Source: JAAYCI01 sp964370045
GTDB taxonomy: Bacteria; Bacillota; Clostridia; Oscillospirales; Ruminococcaceae
Direction: 5' to 3'
NCBI GenBank assembly: GCA_964370045.1
Contig: CAYJGZ010000026.1
Location: 1 to 21,445, forward strand
DNA length: 21,445 nucleotides
The notes beneath the pieces were generated by a model. That model was not told where the DNA came from. It ran no database searches and saw only the letters and a program-made list of their open reading frames with translations. The first letter of the stretch is position 1. Every line of letters starts with the position of its first letter. The position numbers were made by a program, and so were the translations under genes. Positions 14,334-21,445 of this stretch are shown piece by piece.

Positions 14334-14951
14334 TTACTTTTCTGCGACTGTCGCATCCGCTTGGGCGGTAGGCTTTGCGGTACTCGCTTTTACGGATGTC
14401 TTTCTTGTGGTGGCCTTAGCGGTGGCTTTGGACGCCGTCTTTTTTGCTGTGGTTTTTTTAGCGGCTGTCTTTTTTGCCGCAGGCTTTTTCTTTGGGGCTG
14501 TTTCGGACAGGTTTACACCTACCAGCTTCCACATCTGGGTGGCACCGCTCACATCCTCCCATATCTGGGCGGGCGTGCCATCCATAACACCTAAGTCTAC
14601 AAGGTCTAAGCACTTGTCCGCAAGCTTGGAGCGCAGCTTTACGTACCCCCGTGCCGCAGGCTCTATCTTCCACAGCTGGCTGTCTGCACCCACATACTCC
14701 CACTGGTGCACGCATGTGCCGTTTTCTGTGCCCTGCATGGCAATGTCCAGCACCTTGTCCGAAAACAGGTTGATAATTCTGTAATAGTCATCCACCACAT
14801 TTTCAAACTGCCACTGCTGTGTGTGGCCGCCCGCCTCGGACCAAATGCGCACTTCACCGCCGTTATCACGGCTAAACTCTCCTACTTCCAGTAGCTTTCC
14901 GTTCTTGGACTTTATCGTGTACACCATATAGTTTTCAACCGAAGTACCCAT
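14334..14951 (-). CDS. Ricin-type beta-trefoil lectin-like protein with Lys/Ala-rich histone-H1-like tail
   Basis: 205 residues. Residues 9-145 form a beta-trefoil with three QxW motifs at exact 47-residue spacing: QQW 45-47, QLW 92-94 and QMW 139-141. This is the signature of ricin-B-like carbohydrate-binding domains. From residue 153 on, the protein is a basic, low-complexity tail built on KKTA/AKKT/ATAKA units, similar in composition to histone H1 or the tails of bacterial HU-like proteins. There is no signal peptide or membrane segment, so the protein should stay in the cell unless exported by another route. The ATG at 14951 has AAGGAG 8 nt upstream; an in-frame GTG at 14960 is less likely. 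It has its own strong promoter and terminator. Function unknown: nucleic acid, polyphosphate or anionic polymer binding by the tail is inference from charge. Confidence 0.85.
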   Translation of the reverse strand: MGTSVENYMVYTIKSKNGKLLEVGEFSRDNGGEVRIWSEAGGHTQQWQFENVVDDYYRIINLFSDKVLDIAMQGTENGTCVHQWEYVGADSQLWKIEPAARGYVKLRSKLADKCLDLVDLGVMDGTPAQIWEDVSGATQMWKLVGVNLSETAPKKKPAAKKTAAKKTTAKKTASKATAKATTRKTSVKASTAKPTAQADATVAEK

Positions 14952-15062
14952 AATACACACTCCTTTTTAATCTGCGCAAGGTGACATCTCCCATGACACT
15001 CTCAGCGCAATATAAGCATTTTTAAGAACTCACTCATTTGAAATATCTTGTATACGCCATAG

Positions 15063-15091
15063 AGTATAGCATAATTTTTTTTGTATATCAA
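15063..15091 (-). promoter_or_regulatory. Strong predicted promoter for the lectin-like gene
   Basis: On the minus strand, TTGATA (15086-15091), 17 nt including an A-rich run, then TATACT (15063-15068). The leader is about 105 nt and carries no recognised RNA element. Confidence 0.65.
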
Positions 15092-15142
15092 TGAGTATTT
15101 TTGTGCGTACAGGCAACTTTTGCTTAGGATTTAATATAAATT

Positions 15143-15253
15143 GGGTGTGGGCAAAGGCGGTGATTTGGTTTTTGCTATATCCTTACCCGTCGCAGCCGGG
15201 GGGAGGAGGGTATAGCGCATTTTTTGCACAATAGAAACACCGCCCGAGTGATG
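15143..15253. mobile_element. Hairpin (MITE-like) element, copy C (diverged)
   Basis: Shares the core of copies A and B: GGCGGTGATTT (15156-15166), TTTTTGCTATATCC ending at 15182, and a right arm GGGTATAGCGC (15208-15218) with CACCGCC at 15238-15244. The arms pair imperfectly and no direct flanking repeat is evident, so this looks like an older copy; its outer limits are approximate. Confidence 0.6.
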
Positions 15254-15278
15254 CACGTTTGTAAAATATGTGTGGGAT

Positions 15279-15296
15279 GCTCATTTCAAAATGAGC
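15279..15296 (-). terminator. Short hairpin at the kbl stop codon
   Basis: GCTCATTT and AAATGAGC form an 8-bp perfect stem that begins at the last base of the kbl stop codon. It has no T run; it may end or stabilise the tdh-kbl mRNA. Confidence 0.35.
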
Positions 15297-16480
15297 TATG
15301 CTAATTCTGCCTTTGCTGTGGCAAATGCCGAAAGCGCCTTTTTCAAATCGTCTTGCGTGTGAGCGGCTGAAATTTGCACACGGATGCGTGCTTTATCCTT
15401 TGGCACCACGGGATAAGAAAACGCTGTGACATAAACACCCAGCTCCATAAGGCGTGCGGCCATGGCCGCGGCCAGCTTTGCATCATACAGCATGATGGCA
15501 ACAATGGGATGCTCGCTGTCCACAATATCAAAGCCGAGCTTTGCCACTTCAGTGCGGAAAAATGCCGCATTTTCTTTCAGTTTGCTTCTTGCTTCGCCGC
15601 TGGTTTTAAGAATGTCCAGCACCTGTAAAGAGGCCGCCGTAATGGCGGGTGCCAATGTGTTGGAAAAAAGGTAAGGGCGGCTGTTTTGGCGAAGCAAAGC
15701 CACGATTTCTTTGCGTGCCGCAGTGTATCCGCCCGAAGCACCACCGAGTGCCTTGCCGAGCGTGCCCGTTAGAATATCGATGCGACCCATCACACCACGA
15801 TATTCGTGTGTGCCTTTGCCACCATCGCCCATAAAGCCGACGGCGTGGCTGTCGTCCACCATCACAAGTGCGCCGTACTGCTCTGCCAAGTCGCAAATAG
15901 CGGAAAGATTTGCCACGATGCCATCCATCGAGAATACGCCGTCGGTGGCGATGAGCTTGATGCGGCTGCCCTCGGCCTCTTGCAAGGCTTGTTCAAGCTC
16001 GGCCATGTTGTTGTTTGCATAGCGCAAGCGCTTTGCTTTACAAAGGCGCACTCCATCGATTATGGAGGCATGGTTTAGCGCATCCGAAATAATGGCATCC
16101 TCTGCTGTGAGCAGGGTTTCAAAAAGCCCTGCATTTGCATCAAAGCAGGAAGAGTAAAGAATGCAATCTTCCATCCCTAAAAAGTCGGACAATTTTGCCT
16201 CCAACTCTTTGTGCAGGGTGGTGGTGCCGCAGATGAAACGCACCGAAGACAGGCCAAAGCCCCATTTATCATAGCTGTCTTTTGCAGCTTTGATGATGCT
16301 TTCGTCATTGCACAGGCCAAGGTAGTTGTTGGCGCACATGTTTACAAAGCCATCGCCCTGCGTTGTGTTGATAAGGCCGCTTTGCGGCGAGGTGAGCAGA
16401 CGCTCCGCCTTGTAGGTTCCGGCCGCTTTGGCCTCTTCCACACGTGCGCTAAAAATATTCAGTGCTTGTTTTTTTCCCAT
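15296..16480 (-). CDS. kbl: Glycine C-acetyltransferase (2-amino-3-ketobutyrate CoA ligase)
   Basis: 394 residues, matching the usual 395-398. PLP enzyme of the alpha-oxoamine synthase family that splits 2-amino-3-oxobutyrate with CoA into glycine and acetyl-CoA, the second step of threonine degradation. Visible features: NNYLGL at 51-56, VRFICGTTTLHKELE at 80-94, DALNHASIIDG at 133-143, the cofactor-binding VDDSHAVGF at 208-216, and the Schiff-base Lys243 in TGTLGKALGG. The start overlaps nothing: tdh ends 2 nt upstream, and GAGGAGG in the tdh 3' end serves as ribosome binding site. The adjacency to tdh sets the family member apart from 8-amino-7-oxononanoate synthase. Confidence 0.95.
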   Translation of the reverse strand: MGKKQALNIFSARVEEAKAAGTYKAERLLTSPQSGLINTTQGDGFVNMCANNYLGLCNDESIIKAAKDSYDKWGFGLSSVRFICGTTTLHKELEAKLSDFLGMEDCILYSSCFDANAGLFETLLTAEDAIISDALNHASIIDGVRLCKAKRLRYANNNMAELEQALQEAEGSRIKLIATDGVFSMDGIVANLSAICDLAEQYGALVMVDDSHAVGFMGDGGKGTHEYRGVMGRIDILTGTLGKALGGASGGYTAARKEIVALLRQNSRPYLFSNTLAPAITAASLQVLDILKTSGEARSKLKENAAFFRTEVAKLGFDIVDSEHPIVAIMLYDAKLAAAMAARLMELGVYVTAFSYPVVPKDKARIRVQISAAHTQDDLKKALSAFATAKAELA

Positions 16481-16482
16481 GT

Positions 16483-17541
16483 TTATGCCTCCTCTTCAAT
16501 GCAAAGCCAATCCAGCACAACTTTTCCGCTTGCGCCGCTGTTCATGGCCTCAAAGCCCTGTTCATAGTCGTTTACCTTGAAATGATGAGTTATGACATCG
16601 CTAATGTCCAGCCCTGTTTGCAGCATACTCATCATCTTGTACCACGTTTCAAACATTTCACGGCCATAAATGCCCTGAATGGTGAGGCCGTTGAACACCA
16701 CATGGTCCCAATTGATTTGGGTTTTTCCACTGTGCAAGCCAAGCACGGCAATCTTTCCACCACCGTTCATCACGTCTACCATAGAGGCAAAGGCTTGCTC
16801 ATTGCCGCTCATTTCAAGGCCTACATCAAAGCCCTCTTTCATCTCTAAATCTTGCATGGCTTTTGAGAGATTGTGCTTTGCCACATTGAGCGTGTACACA
16901 CTTGGCACTACTTTTTTGGCAAGGTTTAGCCGTGTTTCGTTTACGTCGGTGAGCACAATATTTTTGCATCCACAGTGGCGCACAATGGCCGCCGCCATGA
17001 TTCCAATAGGGCCTGCGCCCGTAATCAGCACATCCTCGCCCACACAGTCGAATTTAAGTGCTGTGTGTACGGCATTGCCCAGTGGGTCAAAACAAGCGGC
17101 CACTTCCTCCGGGATACCATCTGCCAAGCGCACTACGTTTTCGTAGGGGATGGACAAATACTGGGCAAAGGCACCGTTGCGATTCACGCCCACACCCACG
17201 GTGTTTCTGCACAAATGGCGCCGCCCTGCCATGCAGTTTCTGCAGGTCTTGCACACAATGTGCCCCTCGCCCGACACAATCTCGCCCACCTTATAGCCCG
17301 AGGCGTGGTCGTCCATTGCCACAATCTCTCCTACAAATTCATGCCCCACCACCATAGGTGTTTTAATGGTGCGTTGGCTCCATTCATCCCAGTTGTAGAT
17401 GTGTACATCGGTGCCGCAAATGGCTGTTTTGTGTATTTTAATCAGCACCTCGCCCACGCCCATCTTGGGCATCGGCACTTTTTTTAGCGTAAGGCCGGGG
17501 GCGGCCGTTTCTTTTACGAGTGCAAACATTTCTTTTTGCAT
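16483..17541 (-). CDS. tdh: L-threonine 3-dehydrogenase
   Basis: 352 residues from the ATG at 17541. Zinc-dependent medium-chain dehydrogenase that oxidises L-threonine to 2-amino-3-oxobutyrate with NAD+. Catalytic zinc ligands Cys42 (CGTDVHIYNWDEW) and His67-Glu68 (GHEFVG) are present, as is the structural-zinc cluster Cys97, Cys100, Cys103, Cys111. The Rossmann motif is GAGPIGIMAA, followed by VLTDVNETRL for NAD. The frame stays open upstream for 83 more codons, but those do not resemble the family, and GGAGGAG at 17546-17552 fixes the start. It is the first gene of the tdh-kbl operon. Confidence 0.95.
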   Translation of the reverse strand: MQKEMFALVKETAAPGLTLKKVPMPKMGVGEVLIKIHKTAICGTDVHIYNWDEWSQRTIKTPMVVGHEFVGEIVAMDDHASGYKVGEIVSGEGHIVCKTCRNCMAGRRHLCRNTVGVGVNRNGAFAQYLSIPYENVVRLADGIPEEVAACFDPLGNAVHTALKFDCVGEDVLITGAGPIGIMAAAIVRHCGCKNIVLTDVNETRLNLAKKVVPSVYTLNVAKHNLSKAMQDLEMKEGFDVGLEMSGNEQAFASMVDVMNGGGKIAVLGLHSGKTQINWDHVVFNGLTIQGIYGREMFETWYKMMSMLQTGLDISDVITHHFKVNDYEQGFEAMNSGASGKVVLDWLCIEEEA

Positions 17542-17739
17542 CCTGCTCCTCCTTTGGTACGTTCGGTTGCTCTGGCTTTCGAGCACATTGTAACATAGCT
17601 GAACCGCAAAAGATAGAGTTAAATTTTGGACTTTGTGTCCTTGTGTGGAGGACACTTTTTGGTTTTGTTTTACAAAATCAACGTTGCAACATGCTATATA
17701 TAGATGTTTTCGCTGAATCATAAAGTGGCTTGAAACACG

Positions 17740-17768
17740 TGTATACTCCTTTGTCACACACATAACAA
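17740..17768 (-). promoter_or_regulatory. Possible promoter in the long tdh leader region
   Basis: On the minus strand, TTGTTA (17763-17768), 17 nt, TATACA (17740-17745), about 200 nt before tdh. A second candidate nearer the gene is an extended -10 box, TGTTACAAT (17587-17595), with no clear -35. Between them GTGTCC-N9-GGACAC (17635-17655) is an inverted repeat that could bind a regulator. No known riboswitch or T-box is recognised in 17542-17895. Confidence 0.35.
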
Positions 17769-17895
17769 GGCTTGTTGCATCGAATATCACAGAGAAATTT
17801 GCAAAAGTTCGCCACTAAAATTATTGATACACACAACATGATTTTGGGCAAACACGGTGTGACATTTTTAATTCAGCGGCGAAGATGTTACAAGG

Positions 17896-17919
17896 TTATA
17901 TAGTGTCGACGCTATATAA
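17896..17919. promoter_or_regulatory. 24-bp near-perfect palindrome centred on GTCGAC
   Basis: Arms TTATATAG and CTATATAA flank an 8-bp centre (TGTCGACG) that is symmetrical except for its outermost pair. It lies next to the terminator of the large surface-protein gene and upstream of tdh. It may be a protein binding site or an AT-rich extension of the terminator region. Confidence 0.4.
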
Positions 17920-17962
17920 TAAACCTCCCCCAAAAACATGATGTTTCTGGGGGAGGGTTATT
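17918..17962 (-). terminator. Strong terminator after the large surface-protein gene
   Basis: AATAAACCTCCCCCA pairs with TGGGGGAGGGTTATT, and the inner AAACAT/ATGTTT extends the stem; only a couple of mismatches or wobbles. Flanking T-rich sequence exists on both sides, so it can act in either direction. Confidence 0.85.
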
Positions 17963-17982
17963 TAAGTATTGATGTTATATCG

Positions 17983-20649
17983 CTATGAGTATACCCCTGT
18001 CTGCGGGCTTAGCTCTGTGGTGGGTGTTGGTGTAGGTGTGGGTGTTGGTGTAGGTGTTGGTGTTGGTGTAGGTGTTGGTGTAGGTGTTGGTGTTGGAGTA
18101 GGTGTTGGTGTTGGAGTAGGTGTTGGCGTTGGAGTAGGCGTTGGCGTTGGAGTAGGTGTTGGCGTTGGAGTAGGTGTCGGAGCAGATTCCTCCACCGTAA
18201 AGTCTGTGGTGGCACTGCCATAGCGGCTGTTTATGGAAACGTTGTATGTGCCGGCAGGCAGGCTGGAAATATATGCGCCGCTTAAGGTCACTATTATGCT
18301 TCCCTCTCTTGCGGTTGCGTTTGAATTGTCCGCCCCTGCGGTGTGCACTATCTGCGTTGTTCCGTCGCTTTTGGTGACAATCGTGTTGATATAGTCGCTA
18401 AATTCGGCATCCGAGGAAAAGCTTGCGCTTTGACCTTGTGTTGCGGTTTGGCCTGCTCCGCCCGTAATCACAGGGGGTGGTGGCGCCACCTTGAATGTGA
18501 CGTGAATTAGCGTGATGCCCGAAATGCCCGAAATGCCCGTGATGGTGTGGCTTGTGGGCGTTGTGGGTGTTACGGGTAAGCTATTCACCGTCACGGTGTC
18601 CACCACATACCCTGTGTTCGGCACAAAGGCGAAGGTCACGCTACCGCCTTCACTTATCCGCACTGTGGAATGTGGCGATATAACACCGTTTGTCCCGGCT
18701 GTCGGGATAGCGGAGTGTTCTGTCACAGGCGCATCGCTCACTGTTACCGTAGCTGTGCCCAACTGTGTGCCGTCTACGGTGGAGGTTGCCCTTACCGTCA
18801 GGCTGCTTGCTGTCTCGCCCATCGCTATGCTGAGCAACCCGTCTGCATCAATGCTTGTGCCGTTATCGGTGTTGCCCGTAACATCCCAGCTTACCGTTTG
18901 CGCAGGGTTGTTTATGCCATGTACCAGCGCCGTAAACTGCCGTAAATGTCCCTTTTGCAAAGTAAGTACCGACGGCGATACCGTCACACCTGTCACTGTC
19001 GCAGGGATAGGAGCATAGTTTGCCGTAAACGACACGGCGTTATTTGGCATTGAAAAGCTAATGGAGTGTTGTGTGTTATTTGCTACGCTCATGCCGTTTA
19101 TCGTCCAGCCGCTAAAGTGCTGCCCGGCAGGTGGGGCATCCGCTGTAACTGTGACCTCTGTGTTCTGTGCCGCCTTGGTATGGGTTGCCGTGCCGCCTTG
19201 TAGCGTGCCTCCTTGCACCGTGCCCCCTTGCACCGTGACGTCGTAGGTGTTTTGCGTAAACGTGACAGTTGCCATGGCGCTGGCTGCCATGCCCGGTGCT
19301 GTTGCAATGGCATTTACTGTCCCGCCTTGGTTTAAAGAAAATGGGAAAGAGTATATATCGCTGGTCGCTGTCGGTGGCTGTCCGTTAAGGCTGTAGCGGA
19401 TGGTAGCATTCGGTGTTGCACATTCAATGGTTACACGTGGCAGAAGGTCAAAAACACCACCGGCCGGAGTGATGACAGGGGTTGCGACGGTCTGCTGTGC
19501 ATTTTTTGTAAATGTGGCAGTTGCCATGGCGCTGTCTTCCAAGCCTGCGAGTTTTGCTATGACATTTATCGTTGTAGTGTCAGTTAGTATAACAGATGAA
19601 GTGATGTCAGCTATATGGGTTGTAGAGCCGGGGCTGCCCGGTATGCTTCCATCAAGAGTGTATAAAAAGGCAGCGCCGCTTGTTGTTGAGGAAAATCTCA
19701 CAACCAGTGAGGTATCAAAGGTAGTGCCGTTTGCGCTGCTGAAAGTGGGGGTTGCCACGACACGCGAGGCAATTTTGATGCTTACATATTTGTGTTGGTG
19801 GTAAGTGCTCGTATTCAAGGCCGATATGTCACTTTCGTTGTGTATGTTCGCTGCAGCACCTTGGTTTTCGCCTGCAGTTACCGTTGCACCGAAGTTAGCT
19901 GCAATGCCACTCGTAGTGGGCTTTTGGGAAAAGCCATATGTCACGGTGCTACTTGCGGTGACAGTGCCACCAATGTTTATCTCAACAGCGCCGTTTATGC
20001 CGTGAGTGGCTAAAGGGTCTGTGGGGCTGGTTCCGCTGCTGCCGCTTAAAGTGGCGCTTTGCACCTCTATGGTAGGGGCATTCAGCGTGCCGATAGAGCT
20101 AAGTGTTGCTTTATTATTCACAAGAACACTACCTGCTGTCATGCCGTTGTTGGGAGCGCCTGTGCTTCTGACAAAGGTGTTTTCGCCACTAACAGTGACC
20201 TTGCCTGTGGCGGATATGCCGCTTATGCCCTGCAGCCACAGGATGCCACCGCCATTAAAAGTAATGTTAGCAGCTGCTGTAATTGCGTTGGCAGTTGCGT
20301 TTGTGGTGCGTAGGCTACTTGTGCCGCTCAAAACCACGGTTAAGTCCCCTGTGGATTTGAGCACTTCGTTTGCAATATCTGCCGAAATAGAAAGGCTGTT
20401 GAGGGTAATGGTGTTTACACCGCCTGCGGAGGTAAAATGGACATTGTAGTCACCCGCTGTGCCGGCCGTGTGAGTGCCGTCTGGCACAAACTTATAATAA
20501 GTGTCACTAACAAGCTCTGTTCCTGCCAAAAACACTCCACTGCCTGCCGCATGAGCAGTGGTGCTCGCCATAGGCAACATTAGCACCACCATGCAAAGGC
20601 AGAGCACCCCCGATAGGATTTTGCTTTTTAGTGTGCGCATTTTTTTCAT
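17983..20649 (-). CDS. Large multidomain surface protein with Pro-Thr stalk and SPQTGVY tail
   Basis: 888 residues. Signal peptide to about 35 (AHA-AG cleavage). Residues 36-290 are a repetitive, beta-rich region resembling Cthe_2159-like carbohydrate-binding beta-helix proteins (tentative). Next come two chitobiase C-terminal-like (CHB_HEX_C) domains at about 299-382 (FLYTLDGSIPGSPG) and 389-466 (IRYSLNGQPPT). An InlB-B-like repeat domain is at 468-547 (FSGWTINGMSV), a Big_2-like Ig domain at about 551-639, a second InlB-like unit at about 644-722, and an Ig/X2-like module at 727-819 shared with the neighbouring gene. A stalk of about 26 Pro-Thr pairs precedes the C-terminal TELSPQTGVYS. No membrane anchor follows. 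The ATG at 20649 has GAGGAG 8 nt upstream. A TTGACA lies just upstream near 20711 but without a good -10 box; cotranscription with the upstream gene, 74 bp away, is possible. Probably binds surface glycans. Confidence 0.88.
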   Translation of the reverse strand: MKKMRTLKSKILSGVLCLCMVVLMLPMASTTAHAAGSGVFLAGTELVSDTYYKFVPDGTHTAGTAGDYNVHFTSAGGVNTITLNSLSISADIANEVLKSTGDLTVVLSGTSSLRTTNATANAITAAANITFNGGGILWLQGISGISATGKVTVSGENTFVRSTGAPNNGMTAGSVLVNNKATLSSIGTLNAPTIEVQSATLSGSSGTSPTDPLATHGINGAVEINIGGTVTASSTVTYGFSQKPTTSGIAANFGATVTAGENQGAAANIHNESDISALNTSTYHQHKYVSIKIASRVVATPTFSSANGTTFDTSLVVRFSSTTSGAAFLYTLDGSIPGSPGSTTHIADITSSVILTDTTTINVIAKLAGLEDSAMATATFTKNAQQTVATPVITPAGGVFDLLPRVTIECATPNATIRYSLNGQPPTATSDIYSFPFSLNQGGTVNAIATAPGMAASAMATVTFTQNTYDVTVQGGTVQGGTLQGGTATHTKAAQNTEVTVTADAPPAGQHFSGWTINGMSVANNTQHSISFSMPNNAVSFTANYAPIPATVTGVTVSPSVLTLQKGHLRQFTALVHGINNPAQTVSWDVTGNTDNGTSIDADGLLSIAMGETASSLTVRATSTVDGTQLGTATVTVSDAPVTEHSAIPTAGTNGVISPHSTVRISEGGSVTFAFVPNTGYVVDTVTVNSLPVTPTTPTSHTITGISGISGITLIHVTFKVAPPPPVITGGAGQTATQGQSASFSSDAEFSDYINTIVTKSDGTTQIVHTAGADNSNATAREGSIIVTLSGAYISSLPAGTYNVSINSRYGSATTDFTVEESAPTPTPTPTPTPTPTPTPTPTPTPTPTPTPTPTPTPTPTPTPTPTPTPTPTPTPTTELSPQTGVYS
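18023..18178 (-). repeat. Hexanucleotide tandem array encoding the Pro-Thr stalk
   Basis: Twenty-six contiguous 6-nt units (GGTGTN, GGAGTA or GGCGTT on the plus strand). The part nearer the 5' end of the gene shows an 18-nt higher-order period, ending GGAGTA. Length changes stay in frame. The plus strand has GG every 6 nt, which also produces a spurious Val-Gly open frame. Confidence 0.95.
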
Positions 20650-20723
20650 AGAAAATTCTCCTCACATGCTGAAATTGTGATGTGCATTTACATTGCTTTA
20701 GAAAAGATACCTATTGTCAAGCA

Positions 20724-21445
20724 CTATCCGCAGTACACCCCTGTCTGTGGGCTTAGCGCCGTGGTGGGTGCAGGTGTAGGCGCTACCACCGTGAAGCTTG
20801 CCGTCGCATTACCCTGTTCGCTGTTGATGGAAATGCTGTGCGTGCCCAGCGGCAAGGTAGCGGTGTATGTGCCGCTTAGGGTTACTGTAATACTGCCGTT
20901 TACTGCGCTTGCGTTCACATTGTCCGCACCTGCGGTGTGCACTGTGTGGGACGCTCCACCACTTAGGGTGATGAGCGTCTGTGTATACCTGTCAAAGTCA
21001 GCACTTGAGGTAAAGCTTGCGCTTTGCCCCTGTGTTATGGCTTGGCCTGTACCGCCTGTCATGGTGGGGGCAGTGGGTGATAGCGGCGCATCGCCAAATG
21101 TCACCGATACCGTCCAGTTTTGTTTGGTAGTGCCATCCTGTGCGGTAACTTCATAAGTTACCGCATTTGAAAAGTCTTGCGCCGTAATGGGGCTTATGCT
21201 TGCGCCGCCGCTTAGCGTTATGCTCGGGGCAAGCGCCGTAACGTCCGTGTCGTAAGGCATTGTGAATACCACCGTGTGGCGGCTTGTGTCAATGACGGAT
21301 GCGCCCACCTGGGATGCAACGACAAAGCCTGTTATGTCGGTGGCGGTGCTTGGTGGTTCAATCGATACAGTCACTGTCCAGTCTTGCGTGGTAGTGCCGT
21401 CCTGCGCCGTGACGGTGTATGTGACATTACCTGTAAAGTCTTGCG
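20724..21445 (-). CDS. Surface protein with tandem Ig-like repeats and SPQTGVY tail (3' part; 5' end beyond window)
   Basis: The frame is open from the right edge to the stop at 20724 (239 complete codons). Visible parts, in order: the end of one DUF5018-like Ig repeat (QDFTGNVTYTVTAQDGTTTQDWTVTV), a full second repeat (ATDITGFVVAS..., FTMPYDTDVTALAPSITLSGGASISP, AQDFSNAVTYEVTAQDGTTKQNWTVSV), then an Ig/X2-like module (MTGGTGQAITQGQSASFTS ... HTAGADNVNAS ... GTHSISINS) homologous to residues 727-819 of the next protein. A short Pro/Thr linker leads to the C-terminus TTALSPQTGVYCG. There is no membrane segment at the end. An internal GTG at 21374 is not a real start. The first domains, including any signal peptide, are outside the window. 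Surface location is inferred from the domain types and the shared tail. Confidence 0.85.
   Translation of the reverse strand, partial: QDFTGNVTYTVTAQDGTTTQDWTVTVSIEPPSTATDITGFVVASQVGASVIDTSRHTVVFTMPYDTDVTALAPSITLSGGASISPITAQDFSNAVTYEVTAQDGTTKQNWTVSVTFGDAPLSPTAPTMTGGTGQAITQGQSASFTSSADFDRYTQTLITLSGGASHTVHTAGADNVNASAVNGSITVTLSGTYTATLPLGTHSISINSEQGNATASFTVVAPTPAPTTALSPQTGVYCG

Noticed and set aside
15143..15253. Target-site duplication around hairpin copy C
   Set aside because: No convincing direct repeat flanks it; the copy appears too diverged to define its ends.
17542..17790. N-terminal extension of tdh by 83 codons
   Set aside because: The extension does not resemble the family, crosses promoter-like sequence, and a strong GGAGGAG site marks the internal ATG at 17541.
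17542..17895. Riboswitch or T-box upstream of tdh
   Set aside because: I could not identify a T-box core, a specifier loop or a glycine-riboswitch core; only a short inverted repeat is visible.
17969..18223. Plus-strand frame encoding an uninterrupted Val-Gly repeat
   Set aside because: It is the antisense of the Pro-Thr stalk array; it has no ribosome binding site and its content follows from the hexamer repeat.

Overview
The window looks like chromosomal DNA from a Gram-positive anaerobe of the Clostridia (Firmicutes) type; genus not resolved. The reasons are strong AGGAG-type ribosome binding sites, several sigma-A-like promoters with 17-nt spacers, and a gene set typical of that class: ftsEX with an S41 peptidase relative, a PucR/CdaR-type regulator, DegV, the trmK-nif3 pair, rqcH, a hybrid-cluster-associated DUF1858 protein, and Ig-domain surface proteins with Pro/Thr linkers. 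No rRNA, tRNA, CRISPR array, transposase or phage gene was found.

Layout. (1) 1-5906, minus strand: regulator of the CdaR/PucR type (4821-5906), then ftsE-ftsX, an S41/PDZ peptidase relative with a degenerate active site, a family 2 glycosyltransferase, and the start of a zinc-ribbon protein with a Met/Asn/Gln-rich 13-residue repeat that runs off the left edge. (2) 5907-6307: divergent promoter region with an operator-like palindrome. (3) 6308-14096, plus strand: pyridoxamine kinase-trmL (ATGA overlap), degV, a secreted Ig-domain protein, DUF1858-trmK-nif3, rqcH. (4) 14334-17541, minus strand: a lectin-fold protein with a histone-H1-like tail, and the kbl-tdh threonine degradation operon. (5) 17983-21445, minus strand: two neighbouring large surface proteins, the second cut by the right edge.

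Three things go beyond routine annotation. First, all three predicted surface proteins (stops at 10039, 17983 and 20724) end in the same short tail, SPQTGVY plus one or two residues, directly after a Pro/Thr-rich linker. It resembles an LPXTG-type sorting motif but has no hydrophobic segment or basic tail after it. The motif uses different synonymous codons in the three genes, so the peptide itself appears to be conserved. Second, a family of small non-coding hairpin elements (about 113-220 bp) sits in three intergenic gaps (344-562, 10202-10314, about 15143-15253). Two of them have convincing target-site duplications of 8 and 10-11 bp. A fourth, different inverted-repeat element lies at 14136-14247. 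Third, the S41 protein next to ftsEX seems to have lost its Ser/Lys catalytic dyad, and no M23 peptidase gene lies next to ftsX.

The remaining genes are ordinary housekeeping: cell division control, B6 salvage, tRNA modification, ribosome-associated quality control and amino-acid catabolism. Functional statements rest on reading motifs by eye; no database search was possible.
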